Positions 44,862-56,314 are shown, numbered from the stretch's first letter. The stretch is DNA of 64,000 nucleotides from Notolepis coatsorum (GCA_963971535.1 OZ020589.1:67991239-68055238); one strand, 5' to 3'. Program-made: numbers and translations. Notes: generated from the sequence alone by a model not told the origin.

Positions 44862-44957
44862 AGTGTGAGGGGAATTGTTCTACTGTTGAGCCTTCTTGCC
44901 CCGCCGGAGAAAAGCTAAATACCACCAGGGGAGTCTGCTGCCCCAAGTTCACCTGCG
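44862..44957 (+). CDS. Exon 2 of 5 of the mucin/VWF-type protein
   Basis: 96 bp between TTTTGACAG and GTAAGT. Phase 1 at both ends. It encodes CEGNCSTVEPSCPAGEKLN and GVCCPKFTC, continuing the cysteine pattern (C...C...C...CC...C) of mucin C-terminal modules. It is squeezed between an (ATT)n tract that ends 30 bp upstream of the exon and a (GT)n tract that starts 4 bp into the downstream intron. Confidence 0.8.
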
Positions 44958-44959
44958 GT

Positions 44960-44960
<1 letters not shown>

Positions 44961-45048
<88 letters not shown>
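44961..45048 (+). repeat. (GT)n microsatellite at a splice donor
   Basis: About 88 bp of GT starting at the fourth base of the intron after exon 2. Confidence 0.97.
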
Positions 45049-45049
<1 letters not shown>

Positions 45050-45574
45050 ACGCGTGCGCGCGCGTGTGTTGCCTATACTCAATTTATACCTACTGTACCC
45101 AGGGCCGTAGCCAGGGTTTAGAAATTAGGGAGGTCCATTTATTTTTTTGGCCCAGACCGGCCCACTATAATCGGTCGGACACCACCCACCAGTACACCAT
45201 CCTTACGGTCCCCTTAAATATGCGTACCTACTGTACTATTCCCCCCCCCCAACCCATTACAAAGCTGGGTAGTAAGTGCCATGGACAAGTGGACCAGTGT
45301 ACTCACTCGCTCTTGGCTGAATCTTGTTTTGGGTGGTGATGTAAAAACACCTGCATCATAGCAGGCTCAGGATGGGCAACGTAGTCTATAGCCTGTTCGC
45401 GTGAATATTAAAGGCAACCAACTTGTGTTCGGCTTTTCTCTGATTGGCCCCGCCCCCACGCGCAGGCAAGCGCAGTCGTCCCACGTCCCAAATGAAATCC
45501 AAGGAGCGCAAGCGAGCGGCAGCGCGGGCAACCAACTTGTGTCAACCAACTTGTGTTCAGCTGCGGTAGCAGTG

Positions 45575-45738
45575 GAGCGCTATGCAATGCGCTGAACTAG
45601 AAAGCGTAACGTTATTATGTTTCGCGTCACTGTACACCAGATTCACTCGTGTATAAACAAAGCCCATACAGTTATGAAATGGGCTGAACTAGAAAGCGTA
45701 ACGTTATTATGTTTCGCGTCACTGTACATCACTTCAGC

Positions 45739-45772
<34 letters not shown>

Positions 45773-46345
45773 CCGTTGTACTACCAGATTCACTAGTGTA
45801 TAAACAAAGCCCATACAGTTATGAAATGCGCTGAACTAGAAAGCGTAACATTATTATGTTTCGCGTCACTGTACATCACTTCAGCTCCAGCAGCAGCAGC
45901 AGCAGCACCGTTGTACTACCAGATTCACTAGTGTATAAACAAAGCCCATACAGTTATGAAATGCGCTGAACTAGAAAGCGTAACATTATTATGTTTCGCG
46001 TCACTGTACATCACTTCAGCTCCAGCAGCAGCAGCAGCAGCACCGTTGTACTACCAGATTCACTAGTGTATAAACAAAGCCCATACAGTTATGAAATGCG
46101 CTGAACTAGAAAGCGTAACATTATTATGTTTCGCGTCACTGTACATCACTTCAGCAGCAGCAGCACCGTTGTACTACCAGATTCACTAGTGTATAAACAA
46201 AGCCCATACAGTTATGAAATGCGCTGAACTAGAAAGCGTAACATTATTATGTTTTTCGCGTCACTGTACATCACTTCAGCTCCAGCAGCAGCAGCACCGT
46301 TGTACTACCAGATTCACTCGTGTATAAACAAAGCCCATACAGTTA
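45575..46345 (+). repeat. ~122-146-bp tandem array with internal (CAG)n
   Basis: Six copies of a unit containing CCAGATTCACTAGTGTATAA, GCTGAACTAGAAAGCGTAAC and a CAG/GCA run. CCAGATTCAC starts at 45637, 45783, 45919, 46053, 46177 and 46308. The CAG tract shortens from about ten repeats to three along the array, which explains the period change. Confidence 0.92.
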
Positions 46346-46347
46346 TG

Positions 46348-46490
46348 CTCATATTTTGCGAATGCATAAACTATATCTTAAATTATGGCTATGTGTCTAA
46401 TATGGCTGTCGCTTATCAATGACTTCGCGACAGCCATATTAGACACATCGCCATAATTTAAGATATAGTTTATGCATTCGCAAATATGAG
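46348..46490. repeat. 143-bp near-perfect palindrome
   Basis: Arms of about 65 bp (46348-46412 and 46427-46490) pair with one substitution and one 1-base indel around a 14-nt loop. The left arm starts CTCATATTTTGCGAATGC; the right arm ends GCATTCGCAAATATGAG. Confidence 0.95.
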
Positions 46491-47927
46491 AGCTCTGTCA
46501 TTGAAGTGGGTGGTGGCACTAACAGTAGCGATTTTTATTGTTTTGTCATGACCAAACATAATCCCAACATAGATAGGAGGTGTACTGTATGTCAAATGTC
46601 GGTCATGTGGGCATGGTGGAAGAGTTTAGTACAGTCACACAACAGAACACCAGTGGCATTAACCAACAAGGGCGCTCCTCTCAAGAGTACCTGGGGGAGC
46701 CTCATGCGCATGCGCGTCTGCCGCGTCTCGCCGCGTCTCTCGAGTCTCTCTTGCCGCGAAGGGCGTGTGCTAGTGGATTGATTGATTGGCTGTGTGGCCA
46801 ATCAGAGAAACGCTGAACGAAAAGCTGAACACAAGTTGGTTGCCTTTAATATTCACGCAGCCTGTTCATCCCTGTCTCTCTCCTCCACAACCTGGCTTGA
46901 CTAGACATAAGGAGAGAGATGATTACAATTAACTGGTACATTCAGGTCCAGAATTGTTGGAATCCCCTGACAAAGATGTGCAAAAAGCTGTACAATTTAA
47001 ACAATACCATACTGGTAATGAGAAAATAGTTGTTTATTCAATGAATGCATGGAGCAGTTACATCTTATTTCATTTGATACTAACTACTCAGTTCATACAG
47101 ATTTCAAGTATTCAAATATCAATGATGAATATTGCATAAGGTTTACACAGTTAATAGATCACCTTCTTGTTTTATATTCATCTTATATGGCAATTAAATC
47201 AATGGTGTGTTTGTTTGGGGAGTTTGACCTATGTGCCTACCACGTGAAGGTGCATGATCAATGGACAGCACAAAAACAATTTGTGTAGGTGGAGACTAGA
47301 GCTACCACAGATAGTAATAAGTTATTAAGAGTAAGTAATCCATACCATATATATCCTAATAGTTACCTTATTACCATACTTGGCTGAAAACAAACTTTGC
47401 TGCCTGTTGTGAATGTGTTTTTCCCTGTAGGCTAATACATAAGTAGGCATACATTTTTGCAGTTGAGGAAAAATTTGCAGTTGAGTAGGCTATAATGTGC
47501 TGTGTTTTTATGTCTTCCATCGAGGATCACCTTGGAAATAAGTGTTAATGCTTGTTAATGAATGCTTTTAGGTGATATCCTCAGGAATACAAATTGGTCA
47601 AGATCATTTGTTTTTATGATGTGTTTTTAATTTCCAAATAAATCTAATCAAATAAAAAAGCAGTTTTTGCAGTTGAGCTACTGGTGTTGTATATTATACA
47701 GCCTTTTCATGCATCTTTATCAAGGGAACCCTTATCCTAATGATTTAAAAAATAATATTATGATGATACGATATGGACCTAGTAGTTGGGTCATCTGTGG
47801 CACTTCGTTTCTCAATGGATTTTTTAAAAAGGCGGGGGAAATTTGTGAGAGACCAAAATCCAAAATGGCTGCCGTGGAAATTAACTTTTTAATGGTTTGA
47901 CCTACAATGATGCCCAATACATGGTAC

Positions 47928-48665
47928 CAGCCCCCTCTCAGTCATGTACCAGCCCCTCTCAGTCATGTACCAGCCAGCCCCTCTCAGTCATGTACCAGCC
48001 CTCTCTCAGTCATGTATACCAGCCCCCTCTGTCATCTACCAGCCCCCTCTCAGTCATGTACCACAGCCCCATCTGAGTCATGTACCAGCCCCCTCTCAGT
48101 CATGTACCAGCCCCCTCTCAGTCATGTACCAGCCCCCTCTCAGTCATGTACCAGCCCCCTCTCAGTCATGTACCAGCCTCCTCTCAGTCATGTACCACAG
48201 CCCCATCTCAGTCATGTACCATAGCCCCATCTCAGTCATGTACCACAGCCCCCTCTCAGTCATGTATACCAGCCCCCCTCTCAGTCATGTATACCAGCCC
48301 CCTCTCAGTCATGTACCAGCCCTCTCTCAGTCATGTACCAGCCAGCCCCCTCTCAGTCATGTACCAGCCAGCCCCCTCTCAGTCATGTACCAGCCCTCTC
48401 TCAGTCATGTACCACAGCCCCCTCTCAGTCATATACCACAGCCCCCTCTCAGTCATGTACCACAGCCCCCTCTCAGTCATGTACCAGCCCCTCTCAGTCA
48501 TGTACCAGCCCCTCTCAGTCATGTACCAGCCCCCTCTCAGTCATGTACCACAGCCCCCTCTCAGTCATGTACCAGCCCCATCTCAGTCATGTACCAGCCC
48601 CCCTCTCAGTCATGTACCAGCCCCATCTCAGTCATGTACCAGCCCCCCTCTCAGTCATATACCTG
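47928..48665 (+). repeat. 22-bp minisatellite
   Basis: Some 33 units of CAGTCATGTACCAGCCCCCT (plus CT), with 21- to 25-bp variants. The long proline/glutamine/serine-rich frames through it are produced by the repeat. Confidence 0.95.
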
Positions 48666-48904
48666 CACGACTGGCGGGGGGGGGTGCTTAGTAAGAGATG
48701 TGATTGGGCCAGCCCAGTGTCAGTCAGTACCAATGGGCCGATGTCTCAGCCTAGTAGTGGGCCGGTCGTTGACCAAAAAAAAAAAAAAAAAAAATTTATA
48801 AAAAAAAAAATTATATAATTTTTTTTTTTTTTTTAATAGTTACAAATAGTTACCGAGGTCCGGACCTCGGTGACCTCATAGCTGGCTACGGCCATGACTG
48901 TACC

Positions 48905-49655
48905 TACTGTCTACAACTGCCCTACACTGTAATCATAATAATCTTAACTACCCCCTCATACTATAGTCTACCAATTTACTTTATAACAGTGCTGTATATA
49001 CCGCAATAACCGCATATTCACATTCATATTTTTATATTTACCGCATATATATATCAACTTCAACTTCAAATTACTTTATTTTCCTTTCGGAACTTCATTT
49101 GTGCAGTGGTTAAAAGACAAACATACAGTCACAATACATAGACACTCACCACTACAGTACTCTATATACATTATTTATCTGAATATACCCGCATATAACC
49201 CTTCTATATACTTACTTATACACCTGCATATAACCCGTAGCTCTGTATGATAGCATGTACAATAATACTGTATATTTATTCTCACCACATATATATCTAT
49301 CAACACCTGTCTCTATTTACTGCACATACTGTAGTCATTTTAAATATCTGTAGATACTATTATCTATACTGTATCTGTACATATCCTAGTTGCGCTGCTG
49401 GCCAGTATGACTTACTACCATAGTATCTTTATATCTGTATCACTGTACATGTTATACTACAACTCTGTACATACATCTGATTAGCACTACACTCAGTAGT
49501 ACTAATTTGTATATTTTTTACCCAGTTTAAATCACCTGTACATTGTATATTGCTGTTGCACTTTACTGTTACATTTGCACTCTGGTTGGATGGCAAAATT
49601 ATTTCCGTTGTACCTTGTGCTGCATGATGACAACATGTGAATCTAATCGAATCGA
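48905..49655 (+). repeat. Interspersed repeat, copy B
   Basis: Related to copy A at 23805-24950; it has no foldback at the homologous site (about 49203-49215) but carries its own ~115-bp insert near 49056-49170. The 3' end reads GAATCTAATCGAATCG, a typical terminus of this fish family. Its start is separated from the preceding intron by the hAT-like element. Confidence 0.75.
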
Positions 49656-49743
49656 TTTGTGTGGTTACCTTGTGACACACAACTACCACGCCTTGCGTTC
49701 TGTACCATTGTTAAAAGTCGTGTCCTTGTTCTTTCTCCCACAG

Positions 49744-49787
49744 TCGATAATCATCACGTGTGCGTTTTCAACAACGCTGAGTATAAG
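49744..49787 (+). CDS. Exon 3 of 5 of the mucin/VWF-type protein
   Basis: 44 bp between TCCCACAG and GTGAGC. It enters in phase 1 and leaves in phase 0, encoding VDNHHVCVFNNAEYK with the shared first codon. The C-V-x-N-x-x-E-Y-K text is a typical entry to a VWC-like module (C-x-x-N/D-G-x-x-Y). The intron upstream of it is 4.8 kb because of nested transposons. Confidence 0.75.
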
Positions 49788-50137
49788 GTGAGCGATCACA
49801 AGTGACTCCAAATGGATCCCGTATAAATAGAATTGAATTGAACTTATTTGAGCTATTTTACAATGAAAACGTGTGACTCTGGTGTGATGGTGGTGAGTGA
49901 TACAGATCACACATGTGACATGTGAATACTGTATAGAGGAGCAGCACAGTGCCACACGCCACGAGGCAATGACACTTTAAAGGGACAGTTCACCCCAAAA
50001 TGTTCCCCTTATATCACACAAAAACGTTCTGGATGGATAGATAGTGGGTTTAAAAAATTATTCTGAATATGAATGTGTACAGTGATCCATCAACTTGTCT
50101 GATCGACCCCCCCCTCTCCTCAACTTTCCCCATCCAG
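49788..50137 (+). other. Intron 3 of the mucin-like gene
   Basis: 350 bp with short fish-type repeat text (AAAGGGACAGTTCACCCCAA at 49980). It ends in a C/T tract before exon 4. Confidence 0.6.
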
Positions 50138-50257
50138 CCTGGAGACGTTGTGTCTGTCATGCAATGTCTGAAGTGCATTTGTACTGACACGGTCGGTCCC
50201 GACCACCGCTTTGAAGTGAAATGTAACCCTATACCATGTGACATACACTGCCCACTG
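50138..50257 (+). CDS. Exon 4 of 5 of the mucin/VWF-type protein
   Basis: 120 bp, 40 codons, phase 0 at both ends, between TTCCCCATCCAG and GTAAGA. It encodes PGDVVSVMQCLKCICTDTVG, then RFEVKCNPIPCDIHCPL. Directly after exon 3 it completes the EYK-PGD join, the usual VWC sequence (Y-K-P-G-D). The donor is followed 12 bp later by 430 bp of (TCTG)n/(TC)n. Confidence 0.8.
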
Positions 50258-50269
50258 GTAAGAGCTTAG

Positions 50270-50704
<435 letters not shown>

Positions 50705-50914
50705 GTGTCTGTGATTTGGATCTTGTCCTATATTATCTTTTCTGTTGTTGCCAGCTTACTTGATTGTATTGCATTTCAAACTATGCATGCTATGAGAAAA
50801 GTTATAGAAGACAGAGTATCTGTTTTAGGTTTGAATGTTCAACCTATGTCTGTGCCTGTGTCTGTGCGTGCGCGCGCGCGCTGTGCGCGTGCGTGTGTGT
50901 GTGTGTGTCTTCAG

Positions 50915-51013
50915 GGTTATGAGTACCGTGTAACCCCTGGCAAATGCTGCGGGACCTGCGTCCAGACAAGTTGTGTCGTCTTGCTACCAGGAAACCTCAC
51001 TCACACGGTCAAG
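50915..51013 (+). CDS. Exon 5 of 5 seen of the mucin/VWF-type protein
   Basis: 99 bp, 33 codons, phase 0 at both ends, after a TG-rich tract and TCTTCAG, before GTTTGT. It encodes GYEYRVTPGKCCGTCVQTSC and VVLLPGNLTHTVK. The P-G-K-C-C-G-x-C-V-Q-T-x-C text is highly characteristic of mucin/VWF VWC modules. The next mucin exon would be expected downstream in phase 0; I found none before the window end, so the gene either continues beyond 64 kb or has lost its 3' end. Confidence 0.8.
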
Positions 51014-51852
51014 GTTTGTGTGTGCATACTGAGGACCCCCCCTAGGCACCTAAAACACATGGAAATCACATGACATAAATCTGTTTCTATCATTTATTTG
51101 GTCACTACCGCCATGGTAGTGACCAAAGAAGTACAGTATGCCATGTACCACTGTAACATCAGTGGCATGGTGTAAAGTGGATTATACCATGGTGTAATAT
51201 CTATGGTTCACAGAGTCGACATTATGTTTATTCTATTCAGTGAGTTGGTAATGTTTAGTTCCAACCTACAGAGGGCGCTCTATGTTTTACTCCTCAAGAG
51301 CAAGACTTTATTTTTTTTTCCAGGGAGAAGTTTTGTTGTGCTAGTTTTAGCCATGACAGCAGTGTCTCAAAATTCTCATATTGGCGCATTCTTCCAATTC
51401 TCCTCTCACAATATTCACCCTCACTGAACTGAGTCGTTTGAAAATGTGCCTATATGTGATGTCATATAGTCACTGCTGCATGTTAATGTGGCTCCTCAGG
51501 CACCTGCACCGCACCCCAGTCCACATTAGCTCAAAACGGCTCGTGATCTTGAGGTAGAAAAATGCTGTTTTTGAGGACTTGATTAGAAATACAAAACAAT
51601 GAATAAAAAAAATATATATATTACAGAGGTGTTCCATAGACTCACAGGAATTGTGTAAAAGTGCCCAAATAGTGAAAGAAATAGTAAAATAGTTCCCCTT
51701 TAAGCAAAAAGGCCACCTTAATATTCAGAATGAGTAATGATGAGATAGCATGAAATTAAAGGTTTGCCACTCAATTTCCCAGAGGTGGCAACATCAAATT
51801 TAATTGTTGTTACTTGGGTACTCATTACATGTATTTGTATGTCTGTACACAG
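51014..51852 (+). other. Intergenic or intron sequence with a MITE fragment
   Basis: No exon is recognised. The MITE right half is at 51626-51704 (GGTGTTCCATAGACTCACAG ... ATAGTTCCCCTTT). Confidence 0.5.
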
Positions 51853-52210
51853 AGGAAGGGATGGGTGGGGCAGAGAGCAGAACTTCTGATGGAGAGGACC
51901 TACGTCATCCTGCAGCGGTACTTGAACAAAATGCCTGCACCAATGATGGTGGAGCTCAAAGAGGAATGGCCTTTTCTCTTCGCTCAGACGGGGCTTTTCT
52001 CCCACTTTGGCCTCCTGACAGACACCGATGCCCTTCAAAAGATCCAAGATGCCCTGGGTCAGAGAGGACGGACCATCCTGCAGTTCTGCCAGAAACTGGA
52101 CAACCCGGAGATCAGGGAAGTTCTGGCCAGATATGATCCAGAGGCTTCGAAGAAGACTCCTTATGGTGTACTTCAAGGAGCCTACGGAGAAACTGCTGCT
52201 CGGAGTTGAT
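51853..52210 (+). pseudogene. SAMD3-like exon, frameshifted
   Basis: After an acceptor (TGTACACAG) the frame reads RKGWVGQRAELLMERTYVIL, then LKEEWPFLFAQTGLFSHFGL, RGRTILQFCQKLD and YDPEASKK. This resembles the C-terminal half of the large fish family of SAM-domain-containing protein 3-like proteins (the W-P-x-L-F and h-L-x-F-h pattern). Near 52145-52165 the conserved continuation (VYFKEPTEKLLLGVD) appears only in the next frame, so an indel breaks the exon. A donor-like GTACGT starts at 52211. The SAM domain itself is not seen. Function unknown; a different uncharacterised family is possible. Confidence 0.5.
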
Positions 52211-52261
52211 GTACGTTTTATGTATTTAAATATTAAAATATTTGAAATGCTAAATGATTAC

Positions 52262-53731
52262 AAACCCTACAAACACTGTGATAGACCCTCTAAACACTGT
52301 GATAGACCCGACAAACACTGTAAACACTGTGATAGATCTATCACAGTGTTTAGAGGGTCTATCACAGTGTTTAGAGGGTCTATCACAGTATTTAGAGGGT
52401 CTATCAGTGTTTAGAGGGTCTATCACAGTGTTTGTAGGGTCTATCACAGTGTTTGTAGGGTCTATTACAGTGTTTAGAGGGTCTATCACACCCTCTAAAC
52501 ACTGATAGACCCTCTAAACACTGGGACAGACCCTCTAAACACTGTGACAGACCCTCTAAACACTGATAGACCCTCTAAACACTATGATAGACCCTCTAAA
52601 CACTGTGACAGACCCTCTAAACACTGTGACAGACCCTCTAAACACTGTGACAGACCCTCTAAACACTGTGATAGACCCGACAAACACTGTGATAGACCCT
52701 CTAAACACTGTGATAGATCTATCAGTGTTTGTCGGGTTTATCACAGTGTTTAGAGGGTCTATCACAGTGTGTGTAGGGTCTATCACAGTCTTTAGAGGGT
52801 CTATCAGTGTTTAGAGGGTATGTCACAGTGTTTAGAGGGTCTATCACAGTGTTTATAGGGTCTATCAGTGTTTAGAGGGTCTATCACAGTGTTTAGAGGG
52901 TCTATCACACCCTCTAAACACTGATAGACCCTCTAAACACTGTGACAGACCCTCTAAACACTGTATCAGACCCTCTAAAACTGTGACAGACCCTCTAAAC
53001 ACTGTGATAGACCCTCTAAACACTGTGATAGACCCTCTAAACACTGATAGACCCTCTAAACACTGTGACAGACCCTCTAAACACTGTAACAGACCCTCTA
53101 AACACTGTGACAGACCCTCTAAACACTTTGATAGACCACACAAACACTGTGATAGACCCTCTAAACACTGTGATAGATCTATCACAGTGTTTGTCGGGTC
53201 TATCACAGTGTTTAGAGGGTCTATCAGTGTTTAGAGGGTCTATCACAGTGTTTAGAGGGTCTATCACAGTGTTTGTAGGGTCTATCACAGTGTTTAGAGG
53301 GTCTATCAGTGTTTAGAGGGTATGTCACAGTGTTTAGAGGGTCTATCACAGTGTTTATAGGGTCTATCAGTGTTTAGAGGGTATGTCACAGTGTTTAGAG
53401 GGTCTATCACAGTGTTTATAGGGTCTATCAGTGTTTAGAGGGTCTATCACAGTGTTTAGAGGGTCTATCACAGTGTTTGTAGGGTCTATCACAGTGTTTG
53501 TAGGGTCTATCACAGTGTTTAGAGGGTCTATTACAGTGTTTAGAGGGTCTATCACACCCTCTAAACACTGATAGATCTATCAGTGTTTAGAGGTGTCACA
53601 GTGTTTGTCGGGTCTGTCACAGTGTTTAGAGGGTCTGTCACAGTGTTTAGAGGGTCTGTCACAGTGTTTAGAGGGTCTAGCAGTGTTTAGAGGGTGTGAT
53701 AGACCCTCTAAACACTGTGATAGATCTAGAA
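52262..53731. repeat. Orientation-switching 21-bp minisatellite
   Basis: The unit begins ACACTGTGATAGACCCTC (21 bp). It runs forward at 52262-52336, reverse to about 52490, forward to 52717, reverse to about 52909, forward to 53177, reverse to about 53556, forward to 53576, reverse to about 53703, then forward to 53731. Every forward-to-reverse switch is the palindrome GATAGATCTATC (52331, 52712, 53172, 53570). Reverse-to-forward switches centre on AGAGGGTCTATCACACCCTC. Because 21 is divisible by 3, the many open frames here mean nothing. Confidence 0.95.
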
Positions 53732-54079
53732 GTGCATGGATACACATTGTATTGCCTAGCCCTAGATGGTGTCAGGCTAGGCGATTGCTTCTCTTTCCTG
53801 TCCAGTCTAACTGGATGCTGACTGTAGCTTGTTACTGTAGACCTACAGAGTGAGTAATTGAGTGATTAAAAAAAATCGCACTTGTGTGAAGTGAGGGGTG
53901 CTCTTATCATCGTACATCATCTCACCTCTCTTCCTCACTTTTTTATTTTTGTGTCTATCAGCTGCTGCTCGACAGTTTGACCCCAAGCTGACTGACCAGG
54001 ACTACAGCTAAACTGTCAAGAAGTGGCTTCGTTATGCGCCAGACCGGGAGGGAGGCATCTCAAGGAACCGAACTTAAGT
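53732..54079 (+). other. Unassigned, possible last exon
   Basis: An acceptor-like site (TTGTGTCTATCAG) at 53961 precedes a short frame ending at 54011. I could not join it to the broken exon at 51853-52210 in a consistent phase. Confidence 0.25.
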
Positions 54080-54385
54080 CAAGCGAACCAGAGTCAAACT
54101 TAGGGTACCCCAGCACAGCACACACTGTTTCCCTGGTACAAGGAATTACCCTCATGGACACTGTTCTTCCATGGACGGCATCTACTTGAATGACTTGCTG
54201 CTTCAGCCTGTTCTTGGAACCGAAGTGACCCAAACTCAATTGTCAAGCGAACCAGAGTCAAACTTGGGGTACCCCAGCACACTGTTTCCCTGGTTCATAC
54301 AGTACAAGGAATTACCCTCATGGACACTGTTCTTCCATGGACGGCATCTACTTGAATGACTTGCTGCTTCAGCCTGTTCTTGCAG
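54080..54385 (+). repeat. Tandem duplication, ~165-bp period
   Basis: Two copies (54080-54215 and 54244-54380) begin CAAGCGAACCAGAGTCAAAC and share CATGGACGGCATCTACTTGA and GCTTCAGCCTGTTCTTG, with small indels near the middle. Confidence 0.92.
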
Positions 54386-54512
54386 TGTTTATTTTGTTTA
54401 TTTTGTATTTTAACCTTTATTTACGCAGGGTAGGTTCGCTGAGCACGGATGCTCTTTTTCAGCTACGCCCTGCTTCACATTCACAGAGTTCCATTCACAC
54501 CTGGGAGCTGCC
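54386..54512 (+). repeat. Common teleost repeat, left part
   Basis: TTTTAACCTTTATTTACGCA through ACACCTGGGAGCTGCCCA belongs to a family I recognise from many fish. It continues at 54859-54879 (CCAGTACAACCACAGTCTGAC) and, after the BEL insertion, at 63233-63340 (CACTGTTGGCCACTGAGCAA ... TGCCTTGCTCAAGGGCAC). Confidence 0.75.
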
Positions 54513-54858
54513 CAGGCCTAACAAAATTAATAGTTGGTTTCAGGTTGCCGACCGACCCTGCCGATGTAGGTGCGACCCAATATATTTTATGAGTTTTTAG
54601 AAAAAAATTATAAAAAAAAAAGAAAATAATTTTTAATAAAGTTTCATAGAAATCTTAGTCAAACATTTAGTATTATGGATATTAAACATGCTGGCAGAGT
54701 ACATGCATCCATGTTGTTGTGAACATTTTAATTAAATAAAGAAATCCCCTATCCATAGTCGCCGTGGGAAAGAATAAAAAAAAATAAAAAATAATTCCCT
54801 ACCTACCCATGGCCAAACTGACAACCAACCTGAAACCAACTATTAATTTTGTTAGGCC
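54513..54858. mobile_element. 346-bp MITE with 23-bp or longer terminal inverted repeats
   Basis: GGCCTAACAAAATTAATAGT at the left pairs with the right end (ACTATTAATTTTGTTAGGCC). The arms extend about 34 bp, to the GGTTTCAGGTTG segment. CCA flanks both sides and matches a 3-bp duplication in the host repeat (GAGCTGCCCA|GTACAAC). Confidence 0.8.
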
Positions 54859-54879
54859 CCAGTACAACCACAGTCTGAC

Positions 54880-56314
54880 TGTAACTGAGGGGTACAATTC
54901 CCTGACTGTATTACTAGATATGATACTTACTACCACTACCTTTGTACTTAATATTCGGCCACCCAGTACACGGCACAAATATATTATCATGAACACTCTC
55001 ACGTAGATGAAACGGATCCAACACAAATGTACGAATTAGAAACAAGTCTTTATTGCCTACACAGCGATGGTGTGTAGACTAAACACTTAATCACTTAATT
55101 ACATTTATGAATTGAAATAGTATGCACTTTTATGGCAAGGAGTATTCGTCGGTATATCAATAGATAATGTCCAATCTCTGAAGGCGCAGGTGGTAAATAT
55201 ACGACCTGGAATAGTTAAGGAATAACAGCAATGATACTTTAATGATTATAGGCTGGATACACTAGAGGGGGTTAATCCGGTCGATTGTAAGCCGACAGGA
55301 GTAGGAGGGGGGGGGGGGTAGAATCCAGCTGCCTCGTCCGGCCAAGGGTATCCCAGGAGAACACACTGTAGTGCCGTTCAATGCGCCGGCGATCCTTGGA
55401 CCACAGATGACAGCAGGTGGACTCTTTGTGGGCCGGCTCTCTCCGGTCCACGGGGGAGAGATGTGGAGAGACCTCGTCTTGCAGAGCGTCTCCTCACCTT
55501 GCGACCTCTCCAGGGGGGGGGGGGTTCCAACACACGGTAGTGTCGGGGGTCTTTATCCATAGAATAATCAAAGTATCCAAAGCATAATCCGTGCCTGGGA
55601 AGGCGGGCTGTCGTCGGTAGAATAATCCGGTATACAGGTCCACTCGCTCGTCGGCTCTGGGGCTCCTCGGGTGCAGCTTCACATAGGGTCAACCACCCTG
55701 GGTAAACAGCCAGTTCTCTGCCCGAAACGATGGGGTACTGACTACGGTAGTATTCTCACCGCACGAAGCACTATATATTAACAGACTATTATTAGCTTAA
55801 TAGACTACGTCCAACTCGACGATATAGTGCCAAATATGACTATTCAAATATTAATATACACGATGTCTCAATACCGATGGTAGGCGAACTTGGCCTTACT
55901 CCCACACGTGGCATCGCGGGGAGGCTTTACGTCTGTGACTCTATTGGAGGGTAAGAAACTGGACTGAAAAGAAAGTCCTACTTTAGTAGCGCAGTATATA
56001 TACGCACTATGAACAAATAGTCCCATTAGTGGTGCGGTAGCCAAATTCCTACGCGGAACTAGGACTTGTTCGTACATGTCGAGCGGTACGTTTGAACTGG
56101 GTCTGAGGGGTATGGCAGCCTGGCACCAAGGTCTCGACCAATAGTAGAATGGAGACTATTATGGGATGTTCAGTAGGCTAGAATGGATATTCAATGCATA
56201 TTGTACAAGGAATATACAAGGGATATCAGGGAATATTAGAGAATATACAAATACAATTAAATATATATATATAAATAAATATATATATTCGGTTTAATCT
56301 GGCCCTTCACAACA
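54880..56314 (-). repeat. 3' LTR of the third BEL/Pao
   Basis: TGTAACTGAGG at the low end and TTCACAACA at the high end. It includes a minus-strand AATAAA near 55050. Confidence 0.93.

Larger units (their letters stand above)
45399..46858. mobile_element. 1.46-kb TIR element with 9-bp target duplication
   Basis: The terminal inverted repeats begin GCGTGAATATTAAAGGCAAC and extend at least 32 bp perfectly, continuing with gaps into TTTCTCTGATTGGCC. AGCCTGTTC flanks both ends (45390-45398 and 46859-46867). A 9-bp duplication suggests a Mutator-like mechanism, but I see no transposase. The interior is a tandem array and a large palindrome rather than unique sequence. Confidence 0.8.
45100..48896. 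mobile_element. hAT-like non-autonomous DNA transposon hosting a nested element
   Basis: The ends CAGGGCCGTAGCCAG and CTGGCTACGGCCATG form a 15-bp inverted repeat with one mismatch. Both sides carry the 8-bp direct repeat ACTGTACC (45092-45099 and 48897-48904), as expected for hAT. Outside, the host repeat (copy B) continues. No transposase is visible. Inside are the nested element at 45399-46858, a 22-bp minisatellite at 47928-48665, and an A-run/T-run inverted pair near 48775-48836. Confidence 0.8.

Noticed and set aside
47907..48818. Long Pro/Gln/Ser-rich frames (QPPLSHVP-type)
   Set aside because: Produced by a 22-bp minisatellite. Three frames are open at once and have no start context or splice support.
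52254..53853. Many overlapping open frames and a CRISPR-like look of repeats
   Set aside because: The unit is 21 bp, a multiple of three, so frames stay open by arithmetic. There are no distinct spacers, units flip orientation, and the genome is animal.
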